Part shown: one piece after another, positions 43,344 to 52,545 of the stretch
Position numbering within the stretch: position 1 is the first letter of the stretch
Layout of the letters: each line of letters begins with the position of its first letter
Assembly: GCA_934597345.1 (NCBI GenBank)
Contig: CAKTRJ010000013.1
Coordinates: 1-57,708 of the forward strand
DNA from: an uncultured Oscillospiraceae bacterium
GTDB lineage: Bacteria > Bacillota > Clostridia > Oscillospirales > Oscillospiraceae
Direction: 5' to 3'
Length of the DNA: 57,708 bases
The notes under the pieces: generated by a model
Databases searched by the model: none
What the model was told of the DNA's origin: nothing
What the model saw: the letters and a program-made list of their open reading frames with translations, nothing else
Translations under genes and position numbers: made by a program

Positions 43344-43453
43344 TTCATTAGTATAGTACCACACCATTCTGGATTTGTAAAGAGGTTTTTTGAAATTTTT
43401 TAAAAATTTTTCCAACGCCTCTTATCCTCCCCTTTCAAGACCTTAAATATGTA

Positions 43454-43485
43454 AAAAAGACCGGTACAGCCGTACCGGTCTTTTT
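43454..43485 (-). terminator. Intrinsic terminator of the EF-G-like gene
   Basis: 14-bp stem AAAAAGACCGGTAC/GTACCGGTCTTTTT, 4-nt loop, T-run read on the minus strand, 17 bp after the stop. Confidence 0.9.
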
Positions 43486-43501
43486 ATTATATAGCGGGTA
43501 A

Positions 43502-45553
43502 TTACTCAGCCTCAGCCAAAGCCTTGGCCTCGGCAATGGCCTTCTCCTGCGCCGCGGCGGGGCAATCCTCGTAGCGGACGAAGTTGAAGGTGAAGGTACC
43601 GCGGGACTGGGTCATGGAGCGCAGGTCGATGGCGTAGCTCATCATCTCGGCCATGGGGACCTCGGCCTCCAGCACCTGCTCGCCGTCGCCGGTGGGGTTC
43701 ATGCCCATAACGCGGCCGCGGCGCTTGTTCAGGTCGCCCATAACGTCGCCCAGATAGCTGTCGGGAATGGTGACCTTCAGCTCGCCGATGGGCTCCATCA
43801 ACACGGGCTTGGCCTCGGGCAGAGCGGCCTTGAAGGCCAGGTTGGCGGCCAGCTTGAAGGCGATTTCAGAGGAGTCCACGGGGTGGTAGGAACCATCCAC
43901 CAGGGTGGCCTTCAGGAACACCACGGGATAACCGGCCAGCACGCCGTGCAGGCAGCTCTCGCGCAGGCCCTTTTCAACAGCGGGGAAGAAGTTCTTGGGC
44001 ACGGAGCCGCCGAACACGTTCTCTTCAAAGATCATATCCTCCTGCTCGCTCTGGGGCTCGAAGATGATATGGACATCGCCGAACTGGCCGCTGCCGCCGG
44101 TCTGCTTCTTATAGCGGCCCTGCTTGCGGACGGTGCTGCGGATCTTCTCACGGTAAGCGACACGGGGGGTGCTCAGCTCGGAATCCACACCAAAGCGAGA
44201 CTTCAGCTTGGCGCACAGCACGTCGATCTGGATATCACCTGCGCCGGAAATGACAGTCTGGTGAGTCTCGGCGTTGTTGGTGACGGAGAAGGTGGGATCC
44301 TCTTCATTCAGCTTGTTCAGGCCGGTGCCCAGCTTCTCAATCTCCTGCTTGGTCTTGGGGGAGATGGCGCGCTCGTAGCAGGCGGGGGCAAAGGCCAGAG
44401 GCGCGAACTTAACGTAGGTCTTGGGCTCGCACAGGGTGTCGCCGGTCTTGACCTTGTCCATCTTGCCGATGGCGCCGATATCACCGCAGCAGATCTCCTT
44501 GGTCTCTTCGCTCTTCTTGCCCTTCATGGTGTACAGACGGCCCAGCTTTTCGGTGTTGCCGGTGGTCATGTTGTACAGGGACATATCGCCGGTGACCTTG
44601 CCGCGGATGACCTTGATCATGGAGAACTTGCCGTACTGGTCGGAGATGGTCTTGAACACGAAGGCGGCGGTGGTGCCGTTGGGATCATAGGCGACCTCGA
44701 TGGCGTTGCCGTCATCGTCCTGGGCTGCCTCGGCGGGCATGTCGGTGGCCACGGGAACCAGATCCAGAATGGTCTGCATCAGCATGTCAACGCCCATACC
44801 GGTGACGGCGGAGCCGCACAGCACGGGGCAAACGGTACCCTCGCGGACACCGATCTTCAGACCCTTGGCCATATCCTCGGCGGACAGCTCCATGGTCTCG
44901 AAGAACTTCTCCATCAGCTCCTCATCGGCGCCGGCGGCGGCTTCCATCAGCTCGGCGCGCAGGGACTCCACCTCGTCGGCCATGTCGGCGGGGATGGCGC
45001 ACTCGCCCTTGGCGTCGTAAGCCTTGTTGTGCAGCAGATCCACGATCACGGTGACGGCCTTGTTGGCGTCAGCCTTGGTGGCCACGATGGGGGCGATGGC
45101 GGTGCCGAACTTGGCTTTGACGGCCTCGACGCAGGAGGCGTAGTCGGCGTTGGCCTCTTCCACGCGGTTGATGAACATCATGCGGGGCTTCTTGCCCAGC
45201 ATCTTCCAGGTACGCTCCATACCAACAGACAGACCGTCCTTGGCGTTGCCCACGATGATGGCGCACTCGGCGGCGCGGATGGCGCACACGGCCTCGCCGG
45301 CGAAATCGAAGTTGCCGGGGGCGTCCATGACGTTGATCTTCTTACCCTTATACATGACGGGAGCAAAGGCCAGAGAGATAGAGATCTGGCGCTTGATCTC
45401 CTCGGCGTCGTAGTCGCAGGTGGTGTTGCCGTCGGCAGTCTTGCCCAGACGGTCGATACCCTTGGTCATGTAGAGCATCTGCTCCACCAGAGAGGTCTTG
45501 CCGGAGCCGCCGTGGCCCAGCAGGGCAATATTGCGAATGTCGTTTGCAGTCAT
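43502..45553 (-). CDS. Elongation factor G-like GTPase with altered G motifs
   Basis: 683 aa, full EF-G domain layout (G, II, III, IV, V). Compared with EF-G (AHIDAGKTT, DTPGHVDF, NKMD), it reads GHGGSGKT (13-20), DAPGN (77-81; the catalytic His after DTPG is Asn) and NRVE (129-132) in place of NKxD. This is the EF-G-2-like subfamily that coexists with a canonical EF-G in many bacteria; its role is not settled. The start codon ATG at 45553 has AGGGAG before it. It has its own promoter and terminator. Confidence 0.8.
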   Translation of the reverse strand: MTANDIRNIALLGHGGSGKTSLVEQMLYMTKGIDRLGKTADGNTTCDYDAEEIKRQISISLAFAPVMYKGKKINVMDAPGNFDFAGEAVCAIRAAECAIIVGNAKDGLSVGMERTWKMLGKKPRMMFINRVEEANADYASCVEAVKAKFGTAIAPIVATKADANKAVTVIVDLLHNKAYDAKGECAIPADMADEVESLRAELMEAAAGADEELMEKFFETMELSAEDMAKGLKIGVREGTVCPVLCGSAVTGMGVDMLMQTILDLVPVATDMPAEAAQDDDGNAIEVAYDPNGTTAAFVFKTISDQYGKFSMIKVIRGKVTGDMSLYNMTTGNTEKLGRLYTMKGKKSEETKEICCGDIGAIGKMDKVKTGDTLCEPKTYVKFAPLAFAPACYERAISPKTKQEIEKLGTGLNKLNEEDPTFSVTNNAETHQTVISGAGDIQIDVLCAKLKSRFGVDSELSTPRVAYREKIRSTVRKQGRYKKQTGGSGQFGDVHIIFEPQSEQEDMIFEENVFGGSVPKNFFPAVEKGLRESCLHGVLAGYPVVFLKATLVDGSYHPVDSSEIAFKLAANLAFKAALPEAKPVLMEPIGELKVTIPDSYLGDVMGDLNKRRGRVMGMNPTGDGEQVLEAEVPMAEMMSYAIDLRSMTQSRGTFTFNFVRYEDCPAAAQEKAIAEAKALAEAE

Positions 45554-45624
45554 AATGGTTATGTTCTCCCTTCAATTTGATCCAGCGCACGGGCGCTGCC
45601 GCGCGCAATACGCTCAACATGACG

Positions 45625-45653
45625 ATTATAGCTCAGTTTTTCAAGTCTGACAA
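45625..45653 (-). promoter_or_regulatory. Promoter of the EF-G-like gene
   Basis: TTGTCA (45653-45648), 17-bp spacer, TATAAT (45630-45625), about 70 bp before the start. Confidence 0.8.
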
Positions 45654-45676
45654 CCTTTATTTTCGATATTTGTATG

Positions 45677-45703
45677 AAAAATCCCGCGATGTGCGGGATT
45701 TTT
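45677..45703 (-). terminator. Terminator hairpin downstream of the P-type ATPase-like gene
   Basis: 11-bp stem AAAAATCCCGC/GCGGGATTTTT, 5-nt loop, T-run. A second hairpin lies upstream at 45756-45786 (13-bp stem AAAGGGAGCTGGC with GCCAGCTCCCTTT). Confidence 0.8.
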
Positions 45704-45815
45704 CGTCAACTTCCACAAGGGATTTTTCCTTTTTCTGGTCAGGTCGACAAGAGTGAAAGGGAGCTGGCCTGACGCCAGCTCCCTTTTGGGGATTCCGTTC
45801 TGTTCACACCGCCTG

Positions 45816-48008
45816 TCAATACCGCTTGGCCAGGCCGCTCAGCAGCAGTGTGGGCAGCAGCCACAGCGCCAGGAAGCCCAGCATATACAGGGGCGAAAGC
45901 GTGCCATAGCTGCCCACGGAGGTGAGATAGTACGTCAGCAGCAGACCCACCACCGCGCCCAGATAGCACAGCCAGGTGCCGGTGCGGACCACGCTGCGCA
46001 GGCGGCGGGAGCCGATGACCGCCTCCGCCAGAGGCATCAGCCCCTCCCGGTAGATCACGGCGTTGGGGATCTTCCCCCGCTGCTCCATCACGTCGGACAG
46101 GGCCAGCCGGGCAGAGACATTGGGATAGGCCGGCTTGCAGTCAAAGCCGAATTTCCGCTTGAGCAGTCCCGGCGTCACGTTGCCGCTGCGGACGGCCAGC
46201 GCAGGCCGCAGTCCGGCCCGGCGCAAAGCCCGCAGCGCCCAGTCCACATTGCGGGAGGGCTGGTACTTGATGACGAAGATAGCGCCCAGCACACCGTCGA
46301 TGGCCAGAAAGACGCCGGTCTGGAGCTTCAGGTCGTGGGGCAGGGGCACCTTCTGCTTCCGCATGAAATAGGCGCTGCCCATGGCCACCGTTTCGCCCCG
46401 GATGGTACCGGTGACGCCGCCCTCCTCGCAGAAGCGCAGGTCGTCCACACGGGCAGAGAAGCCGCCCTCCGCCGCCAGCTGCTGGCGGAACAGGGGCGCA
46501 AGCTGACTGTGGGCCTCCTGGGCCATTCCGGCGGCGTAGGAGAGCATTTTGATCCGCTCCTCGCCGTAGACCTTATAGCCGTTGAAGGCCACGGTGCCGG
46601 TGGGGAACAAATCGTTCTCCGTCACCAGCAGCTGGCGGCTGCGGCTCAGGGCCGGAGCCCCGGCGTAACCGGCCAGAGCGCTGCCGCCCCGGGTCAGCCG
46701 GTGCTGGAGCCGCTGCAGGGGCAGGGCCGCCGTCAGCGGCAGGGACAGGGGCAGCGCCACCGTCAGATGGGCCGACCAGACCCACAGGAAACGCTCCATA
46801 CACTGGCCCGTCAGGCATACCACGGCGGCAAGCACCGTGGCGGCGCTCAGCAGCAGCGGCGTCAAATACCACTGCCAGCGGCGGGCGGGATCGGGCTTAT
46901 CGGTCATATGATAAAACCCGGCAAGCCTTCCCTTCTGCTTGCACAGGCCCACATCCACGCAGGAGGCCACATAGGGCGGCTCGCCGCCCACGTTCACCAG
47001 CTGGAACGCTTCGCGCCGCGTCTCCGCCCGCAGCAACAGCGCCCATAGCTCCATCCAGACCAGCAGGGCCGCGGTGGCGGCAAAGGGTGCATGGCCGTCC
47101 TGGGTGACCGCGGCGGACACGATGCCGTCAAAGACCGTCACAAACGTCAGCAGCAGCGCGCCCAGAGCGCTGGTCACATGGCCGCCTTTCACTTCCCGGA
47201 AGGCATATTTCCACACATCCGCCGCCAGCATGGCCGCCAGCAGCAGAACGCCGCAGGGTACAAGGGCACGCAGCATGGCGCTTTCCATCCATGCCGCGGG
47301 CATATAGCCCAGACCGTCCAGGATCGCCAGTGCCAGCAGCGCGGCCACCGGGAAGGTCAGAACGGTCAGCGACCGGCGCAGATGCTTCACCCGGCGCTTT
47401 TCCGCCCGGAACGCCTCGTCGCTGTCAGGCTCCGGTTCCGGCGGCGGCTCCGGCCGCCGCCTTTGCTGCGGTTCCTCCCACAGCTGCTCGGTATCCTGGG
47501 GCAGACCGCGGCGGACACGGCGGCGCTCCAGCAGTCCCTGAAGCCGCTCCTTCAGCGTGGGCGGCGTCTCAAGGATGCCGTCGTCATTTTCCGCCAGCAC
47601 CGCGTCCACCGTGTCGTGCATGACGTTTTTCAGGGATACCCGATCCGGCGGCAGCTCCTCCGGTTCCGGTGGGACGGGCGGAGCAGGCGGCGCGGCGGGC
47701 TCCGGCTTCGTGGGGATCACCGGAAATTCCGCCGTATCCTGCTTCTTTTTTGGTCTCTTCTTTTTCTGCTTCTTCCCCGTTTTCGGCAGCCGGGTGGTGA
47801 TCTCCTCCGGCTCAGGCTCAGGAATGGGCTCCGGTTCGGGGATCGGTTCCGGTTCGGGCACCGGCGTCGGAGCAGGCTCCGGCGTTTCCGCCGTTTGGGC
47901 AGGCTGGCGCCCACCCTTGCCATATTCGGCCAGGATGGACTCAAGGGTAAAGCTCTCGTCCTCGGGGACGGAGGGCGTATGCAGTTGTTCCTCGTCTTGC
48001 CTGCACAT
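45816..48008 (-). CDS. Degenerate P-type ATPase-like membrane protein
   Basis: 730 aa. The N-terminal 200 residues are Pro/Glu-rich with PEPEPIPEPEPE repeats and a Lys-rich stretch, presumably cytosolic and unstructured. Then come several membrane helices (about 240-300, 315-360 and 400-455) and a soluble region, and two or three C-terminal helices. The soluble part aligns in order with P-type ATPase landmarks, but the phosphorylation motif DKTGT reads DLFPTGT, the TGD-type motif reads RSGN, and the hinge GDxxND region is not conserved. It is therefore probably not a pump, although an Asp is kept at the phosphorylation position. Start 48008 is the first ATG with AAAAGGA; the gene begins 14 nt after rlmB. 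Function unknown. Confidence 0.65.
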   Translation of the reverse strand: MCRQDEEQLHTPSVPEDESFTLESILAEYGKGGRQPAQTAETPEPAPTPVPEPEPIPEPEPIPEPEPEEITTRLPKTGKKQKKKRPKKKQDTAEFPVIPTKPEPAAPPAPPVPPEPEELPPDRVSLKNVMHDTVDAVLAENDDGILETPPTLKERLQGLLERRRVRRGLPQDTEQLWEEPQQRRRPEPPPEPEPDSDEAFRAEKRRVKHLRRSLTVLTFPVAALLALAILDGLGYMPAAWMESAMLRALVPCGVLLLAAMLAADVWKYAFREVKGGHVTSALGALLLTFVTVFDGIVSAAVTQDGHAPFAATAALLVWMELWALLLRAETRREAFQLVNVGGEPPYVASCVDVGLCKQKGRLAGFYHMTDKPDPARRWQWYLTPLLLSAATVLAAVVCLTGQCMERFLWVWSAHLTVALPLSLPLTAALPLQRLQHRLTRGGSALAGYAGAPALSRSRQLLVTENDLFPTGTVAFNGYKVYGEERIKMLSYAAGMAQEAHSQLAPLFRQQLAAEGGFSARVDDLRFCEEGGVTGTIRGETVAMGSAYFMRKQKVPLPHDLKLQTGVFLAIDGVLGAIFVIKYQPSRNVDWALRALRRAGLRPALAVRSGNVTPGLLKRKFGFDCKPAYPNVSARLALSDVMEQRGKIPNAVIYREGLMPLAEAVIGSRRLRSVVRTGTWLCYLGAVVGLLLTYYLTSVGSYGTLSPLYMLGFLALWLLPTLLLSGLAKRY

Positions 48009-48022
48009 GGATGTCCTTTTCC

Positions 48023-48805
48023 TCAACTCCGCTGACGCACCGCCTCATACAGCAGAATGGCCGCCGCGGCGGATGCGTTCAGGGATGAGATGTGCCCCTT
48101 CATGGGGATGCTTACCAGAAAGTCACAGTTTTCCGACACCAGCCGGGTCATGCCGTCACCCTCGGAGCCGATGACGATGGCCGCCGGGCCCTTCAGGTCG
48201 GCGTTATAGAGGGTGGTGTTGCCGTCGGCAGCGGTGCCGAACACCCACACGCCCCGCTTTTTCAGATCCTTCAGCAGGGACGGGATGTTGGCCACACGGG
48301 CCACCGGCATATAGCTGACGGCTCCGGCGGAGGTCTTGGCCACGATGGCGGTCAATCCCGCGCTGCGGCGCTTGGGGATAATGACGCCGTGAGCGCCGGC
48401 GCACTCGGCAGTACGAAGGATGGCGCCCAGATTATGGGGGTCGGAGATCTCGTCGCAGACCACCAGCAGCGGCGCTTCGCCCTTGTCGGCGGCGGAGCAC
48501 AGGATGCTCTCCACCGTTACATATTCCCGGACGGCGGCCAGCGCGATCACGCCCTGATGGGCGTGGGTGCGGGACATGTTGTCCAGCTTGCGGCGGTCGG
48601 CCTCCACCACCACGATGCCCGCGTCACGAGCCTTTGAGGCGATGTGCCCCAGGGTCTTGTCGGTCTCGCCCTTGGCCAGATAGATCTTGTCGATGGCCGT
48701 TCCGGAGCGGAGGGCCTCAATGACCGCGTTGCGGCCCTCGATAATGCCATCGGCCTCCGCCTCAGGCAGAGGGCGGCGCTTCTCGGCAGCAGTTTGTTCT
48801 TTCAT
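48023..48805 (-). CDS. rlmB: 23S rRNA 2'-O-ribose methyltransferase RlmB (TrmH/SpoU family)
   Basis: 260 aa. An N-terminal L30e-like domain (EGRNAVIEALRSG) and a SPOUT knot: DPHNLGAILRTAE, VIGSEGDGM and SIPMKGHISSLNASAAAAI, the three conserved motifs. Likely target G2251-equivalent of 23S rRNA (from the family). Start 48805 is used rather than the upstream frame at 48841, which lies beyond the TATAAT at 48856-48851. Confidence 0.9.
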   Translation of the reverse strand: MKEQTAAEKRRPLPEAEADGIIEGRNAVIEALRSGTAIDKIYLAKGETDKTLGHIASKARDAGIVVVEADRRKLDNMSRTHAHQGVIALAAVREYVTVESILCSAADKGEAPLLVVCDEISDPHNLGAILRTAECAGAHGVIIPKRRSAGLTAIVAKTSAGAVSYMPVARVANIPSLLKDLKKRGVWVFGTAADGNTTLYNADLKGPAAIVIGSEGDGMTRLVSENCDFLVSIPMKGHISSLNASAAAAILLYEAVRQRS

Positions 48806-48850
48806 TAGGAAACCAGTCCCTTTCCGTGGTTTGATATACATACGAATTTG

Positions 48851-48856
48851 ATTATA
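48851..48856 (-). promoter_or_regulatory. Extended -10 (TGG-TATAAT) of rlmB
   Basis: TATAAT (48856-48851, minus) with a preceding TGG, about 45 bp before the rlmB start; the -35 is poor. Confidence 0.55.
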
Positions 48857-48923
48857 CCATACATCTGCGGCAAGATAAAGGAGGATTCATAGAAATTTTA
48901 CAGAAAATCCGACCATGTGCCGC

Positions 48924-48952
48924 TTGTGACCTATATGAATTTATGATATACT
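48924..48952 (+). promoter_or_regulatory. Promoter of ftsH
   Basis: TTGTGA (48924-48929), 17-bp spacer, TATACT (48947-48952) with extended TG; about 50 bp before the ftsH start. Confidence 0.75.
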
Positions 48953-49002
48953 GACGTTTATACTTCAAGAGGACTTTCCGCTCTTTGTGCAAGGAGGGCT
49001 TT

Positions 49003-51147
49003 ATGGCAAATAACGACCGCAACAACAAGAACAACAAAAACAATAATCGCATGCGGGGCATCATGACGCTGGTGGCGTGGGCCGTGGTGTTGACGGTGGC
49101 GATGAACTACGTCAGTGCCTATTCTGGCAACACCGCCAACAAATCCTCCAGTCATGAGGTGAAGTACAGCCAGATGGTGGAGATGGTCGAAAAGGATCAG
49201 GTCAAGGAGATCCAGTTCAAGGACAAGACCATCTACATCACCCCGGTGGACGGCTATACCTACACCGAGGAGGCCAAGGAGGGCAGCAAGGAGCAGCCCA
49301 AGAGCTATACCCAGTCCAAGGATTCCAAGCTGACGCTGTATACGGCATACCTCTCCAATGACCAGCTGCTGCCGCTGCTGGAGAAGCATAATGTGGCCTA
49401 TACCGGCTATTACGAGGCCGAAATGAACCCGGTGCTGGTGTTCATGGTAAACTATATCCTACCCACCATCATCATGGTGGCGCTGTTCATGCTGCTGATA
49501 CGCTTCCTCAGCAAGTCCGGCGGCGGCGGTTTCGGCGGCATCGGCAGCGTGGGCAAGTCCAACGCCAAGGTCTATATGGAGAAATCCACCGGCGTCACCT
49601 TCAAGGACGTGGCCGGTCAGGACGAGGCCAAGGAGTCGCTGGCGGAGATCATCGACTTCCTGCACAACCCCGGCAAGTACACCGCCATCGGCGCAAAGCT
49701 GCCCAAGGGCGCGCTGCTGGTGGGCTCTCCCGGTACCGGCAAGACCCTGCTGGCCAAGGCCGTGGCCGGCGAGGCGGGCGTACCGTTCTTCTCCATCTCC
49801 GGCTCCGACTTCGTGGAGATGTTTGTGGGCGTGGGCGCGAGCCGTGTCCGTGACCTGTTCAAGGAGGCCGCCAAGGTAGCGCCCTGCATCATCTTCATCG
49901 ACGAGATCGACACCATCGGCAAATCCCGCGACGCCAGCAAATTCGGCGGCAACGACGAGCGCGAGCAGACGCTGAACCAGCTGCTGGCGGAGCTGGACGG
50001 CTTCGACCCCAGCAAGGGCGTGATCGTGCTGGGCGCGACGAACCGGCCCGAGGTGCTGGACAAGGCGCTGCTGCGTCCCGGCCGCTTCGACCGGCGCATC
50101 ACCGTGGACCGCCCCAATCTGGCGGGCCGTCTGGCCACGCTGCAGGTCCATACCCGCAACATCCATCTGGCGGAGGACGTGGATCTGGAGAAGATCGCCC
50201 AGGCCACCGCAGGCTGCGTGGGCGCAGACCTTGCCAATCTGGTGAACGAGGCCGCCCTGCGGGCCGTCCGCAAGGGACGCAAAGCCGTGAATCAGAACGA
50301 CCTGCTGGCCTCCTTCGAGCTGGTCATCGCCGGCAGCGAGAAGAAGGGCACCGTCATTACCGAGGAGGAAAAGCGCATCATCGCCTATCACGAGGTGGGC
50401 CACGCGCTGGTGGCGGCCAAGCAGAAGAATGCCCAGCCTGTCTCCAAGATCACCATTGTACCTCATACCCAGGGCGCGCTGGGCTATACGCTGCATCTGC
50501 CGGAGGAGGAGAAGTTCCTCATGTCCCGGGACGATATTCTGGCGGAGATCCGCACCCTGCTGGCAGGCCGCTCCAGCGAGGAGGTGGTGTGCAACACCAT
50601 GACCTCCGGCGCTGCCAACGATATCGAGCGGGCCACGGAGATGGCCCGGAATCTGGTAGCCCGGTTCGGCATGTGCGACGAGTTCGACATGATGGCCCTG
50701 GGCAGCGTCCAGAGTCAGTATCTGGACGGCGGCTATTCCATGACCTGCGCCCAGGAGACCTATGCCGCCGCCGACCGCGAGACCATCAAGATCCTGCGCC
50801 AGTGCCACAAGGAGGCCAAGGAGATCCTGATGGAGAACCGTGAGCTGCTGGACAAGATCGCCGCCTATCTGCTGAAGAAGGAAACCATCACCGGCCAGGA
50901 GATGATGGCCATCATCGAGGGCCGAGACCCCGAGACGGTGGACAACTACGGCGCCACCAGGGAGCCGGAGCAGAAACTGTTCCGTCCCAGCGTGCCGGAG
51001 ACCATCGAGGCGCCCGCCAAGCATATCAATATCGTATCCCAGCCCATTCCCATGCCGGACTTTGACGAAAAGCCCGCCGAGGAGGGCGAAAAGCTGGAGT
51101 CACAGGCGACCCCGGAGGATAAGCCCACCGGAGACAAGCCGGAATAA
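49003..51147 (+). CDS. ftsH: ATP-dependent zinc metalloprotease FtsH
   Basis: 714 aa membrane protease for quality control of membrane proteins and regulators. Two N-terminal helices (about 19-39 and 149-167) flank an extracytoplasmic loop. AAA domain: Walker A GSPGTGKT (G241 onward), Walker [12 protein letters not shown] region RPGRFDRRI. Zinc site HEVGH (463-467) with a downstream Asp. A Pro/Glu-rich tail of about 70 residues is longer than usual. AAGGAGG precedes ATG 49003. Followed by a strong terminator. Confidence 0.97.
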   Translation: MANNDRNNKNNKNNNRMRGIMTLVAWAVVLTVAMNYVSAYSGNTANKSSSHEVKYSQMVEMVEKDQVKEIQFKDKTIYITPVDGYTYTEEAKEGSKEQPKSYTQSKDSKLTLYTAYLSNDQLLPLLEKHNVAYTGYYEAEMNPVLVFMVNYILPTIIMVALFMLLIRFLSKSGGGGFGGIGSVGKSNAKVYMEKSTGVTFKDVAGQDEAKESLAEIIDFLHNPGKYTAIGAKLPKGALLVGSPGTGKTLLAKAVAGEAGVPFFSISGSDFVEMFVGVGASRVRDLFKEAAKVAPCIIFIDEIDTIGKSRDASKFGGNDEREQTLNQLLAELDGFDPSKGVIVLGATNRPEVLDKALLRPGRFDRRITVDRPNLAGRLATLQVHTRNIHLAEDVDLEKIAQATAGCVGADLANLVNEAALRAVRKGRKAVNQNDLLASFELVIAGSEKKGTVITEEEKRIIAYHEVGHALVAAKQKNAQPVSKITIVPHTQGALGYTLHLPEEEKFLMSRDDILAEIRTLLAGRSSEEVVCNTMTSGAANDIERATEMARNLVARFGMCDEFDMMALGSVQSQYLDGGYSMTCAQETYAAADRETIKILRQCHKEAKEILMENRELLDKIAAYLLKKETITGQEMMAIIEGRDPETVDNYGATREPEQKLFRPSVPETIEAPAKHINIVSQPIPMPDFDEKPAEEGEKLESQATPEDKPTGDKPE

Positions 51148-51163
51148 ATGCATCATAAGCAAC

Positions 51164-51191
51164 GGCCCCGCGGCGTATGCCGCGGGGCCTT
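51164..51191. terminator. Bidirectional terminator between ftsH and pyridoxal kinase
   Basis: 11-bp stem GGCCCCGCGGC/GCCGCGGGGCC, 4-nt loop, between convergent genes. Confidence 0.75.
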
Positions 51192-51197
51192 GTTCTG

Positions 51198-52037
51198 TTA
51201 TTCCCGTTCTCTCATGCGCTCTGTCAGCATGGGCAGTGCCCGCTCGAACTCCACGCCGTACCATGCCGCCTGCGGGTCGGTGCGGGTCACCTCAATGCAG
51301 CGGAGGGTAAAATCCACCGCCAGACGGAAGGCTTCCTTCAAACTCAGCCCCCGCATGATACCGCCCACCGCCGTGGCGGAGAAGATGTCGCCGGTGCCGT
51401 GATAGGCGTGGGGCTCCCGGCGGTTGAAGTAGTGGTCGTACGCTCCGGTGGCGCTGTCATAGGACATGAAGCCGATGGTATCCGGCTCCAGCGAAACGCC
51501 GGTCAGCACCACCTTTTCCGCGCCCAGCGCCGCCACGCCCTGCAAAAGCGCCCGGACATAGTCCTCGTCATAGGTCTCCCGGTAGGGCAGGCCGGTCATG
51601 AGGCTGGCCTCGGTGATGTTGGGGACGGTGATCTGCGCCCTGGACACCACCTGCGCCATCAGCGCCGGGAACTCCGGGCCGAAGCCCGCGTACAGCTTCC
51701 CGTGGTCGGCCATGGCGGGATCCACGAACAGCAGTGTATCCTCCTCCCGCAGCAGCTCCAGCAGCTCCAGCACCACCGCCACCTGCCGGTCAGAGGCCAG
51801 ATAGCCGGTATACAGGGCGTCGAAATGCACGCCCTGTGCCTTCCAGTGGCGGGCCGCCGGCAGCAGGCCGTCCGTCAGGTCGGTGCAGATGAAATCCGGA
51901 AAGCTGGTATGGGTGCTCAGCACGGCGGTGGGCAGAATGGCGCACTCCACCCCCATGGCGGAGACCACCGGCAGCGCCACCGTCTGGGAGCAGCGGCCCA
52001 GACAGGACACATCCTGAATACTGGCAATGCGTTTCAT
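51198..52037 (-). CDS. Pyridoxamine/pyridoxal kinase (PdxY/PdxK-like)
   Basis: 279 aa, ribokinase-family kinase phosphorylating vitamin B6 vitamers. It opens IQDVSCLGRCSQTVALPVVSAMGVECA, and carries VDPAMADHG, TPN-type VPNITEASLMTG and GTGDIFSATAVGGI (anion-hole motif with catalytic Asp). Extended -10 TGG-TATAAT at 52083-52078 (minus) probably drives it. Ties with the PLP-binding YggS are metabolic only. Confidence 0.88.
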   Translation of the reverse strand: MKRIASIQDVSCLGRCSQTVALPVVSAMGVECAILPTAVLSTHTSFPDFICTDLTDGLLPAARHWKAQGVHFDALYTGYLASDRQVAVVLELLELLREEDTLLFVDPAMADHGKLYAGFGPEFPALMAQVVSRAQITVPNITEASLMTGLPYRETYDEDYVRALLQGVAALGAEKVVLTGVSLEPDTIGFMSYDSATGAYDHYFNRREPHAYHGTGDIFSATAVGGIMRGLSLKEAFRLAVDFTLRCIEVTRTDPQAAWYGVEFERALPMLTERMRERE

Positions 52038-52154
52038 GGGAAAAGCCCTCGTTTCTTCCTAAGTACAGTAATATTTTATTATACCACCTTTTGGGTATCA
52101 TCGTATGTCCAGTTTTTGCGTGGGTAATAATACCAGACGTGGTGCAACTTTCTC

Positions 52155-52183
52155 TTGTGCCCCGGCGCGGGATATGGTATAGT
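52155..52183 (+). promoter_or_regulatory. Promoter before the tRNA-Leu copies
   Basis: TTGTGC (52155-52160), 17-bp spacer, TATAGT (52178-52183) with extended TG, 13 bp before the degenerate tRNA copy. Probably drove the original tRNA-Leu gene. The intact copy at 52413 lies 230 bp downstream, behind a terminator. Confidence 0.65.
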
Positions 52184-52195
52184 AAGGGAAGCACA

Positions 52196-52275
52196 GGCGG
52201 GTATGATGAAATTGGTAGACATGCGAGATTTAGGTGATGTCACCTCAGTGTAGGATTTTCGCTCCATCATTCGCC
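52196..52275 (+). pseudogene. Degenerate tRNA-Leu-like copy
   Basis: The first 39 nt (52197-52235) match the intact tRNA-Leu at 52413-52451 except for two bases, including the D-arm and the TTTAGG of the anticodon loop. The remainder diverges: anticodon 3' strand and variable arm are lost, but a 7-bp acceptor-like pairing (GGCGGGT with ATTCGCC, two G-U pairs) and a TTCG-containing T-arm-like segment remain. CCA is absent. It lies between its own promoter and terminator. Either a decayed tandem duplicate or a scar of integration. Confidence 0.6.
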
Positions 52276-52291
52276 GTGCTCATTCTTTGGT

Positions 52292-52318
52292 AAAAGCAGG
52301 TTCATCCTGTTTTTATAG
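52292..52318 (+). terminator. Terminator after degenerate tRNA copy
   Basis: 9-bp stem AAAAGCAGG/CCTGTTTTT (one G-T) with loop TTCAT. The AAGCAGG core is shared with the terminator of the intact tRNA, supporting duplication of the whole unit. The span 52319-52412 holds nothing identifiable. Confidence 0.6.
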
Positions 52319-52412
52319 ATGCGGGTCAAGCGTTACGCTCCGCCTCGGTTCCTCGCCGTGTAAAAATCAGAGGAGAATAAAATAGCGACAGGTGACCCTG
52401 CCGCTCATATCT

Positions 52413-52497
52413 GCGGGCATGATGGAATTGGTAGACATGCGAGATTTAGGTTCTCGTGCAGCGATGCGTTGGGGTTCGAGTCCCCATGCCCGCACCA
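52413..52497 (+). tRNA. tRNA-Leu (anticodon TAG)
   Basis: Class II tRNA with acceptor GCGGGCA/TGCCCGC, D-stem ATG/CAT, anticodon stem CGAGA/TCTCG with loop TTTAGGT (TAG at 52447-52449), long variable arm, T-arm with GGTTCGAGTCC and encoded CCA (52495-52497). It marks the boundary between GC-rich core DNA and AT-rich accessory DNA. Confidence 0.97.
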
Positions 52498-52501
52498 ACC
52501 T

Positions 52502-52529
52502 AAGCAGGCTCTTGTTGAGCCTGCTTTTT
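52502..52529 (+). terminator. Terminator of tRNA-Leu
   Basis: 10-bp stem AAGCAGGCTC/GAGCCTGCTT, 5-nt loop, TTT run. Confidence 0.85.
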
Positions 52530-52545
52530 ATTGGAGATGATTTGT

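Noticed and set aside
52196..52497. Group I intron in the tRNA-Leu anticodon loop
   Set aside because: The downstream tRNA copy is complete with both halves, and the 180-bp between lacks intron core structures, so splicing is not needed.
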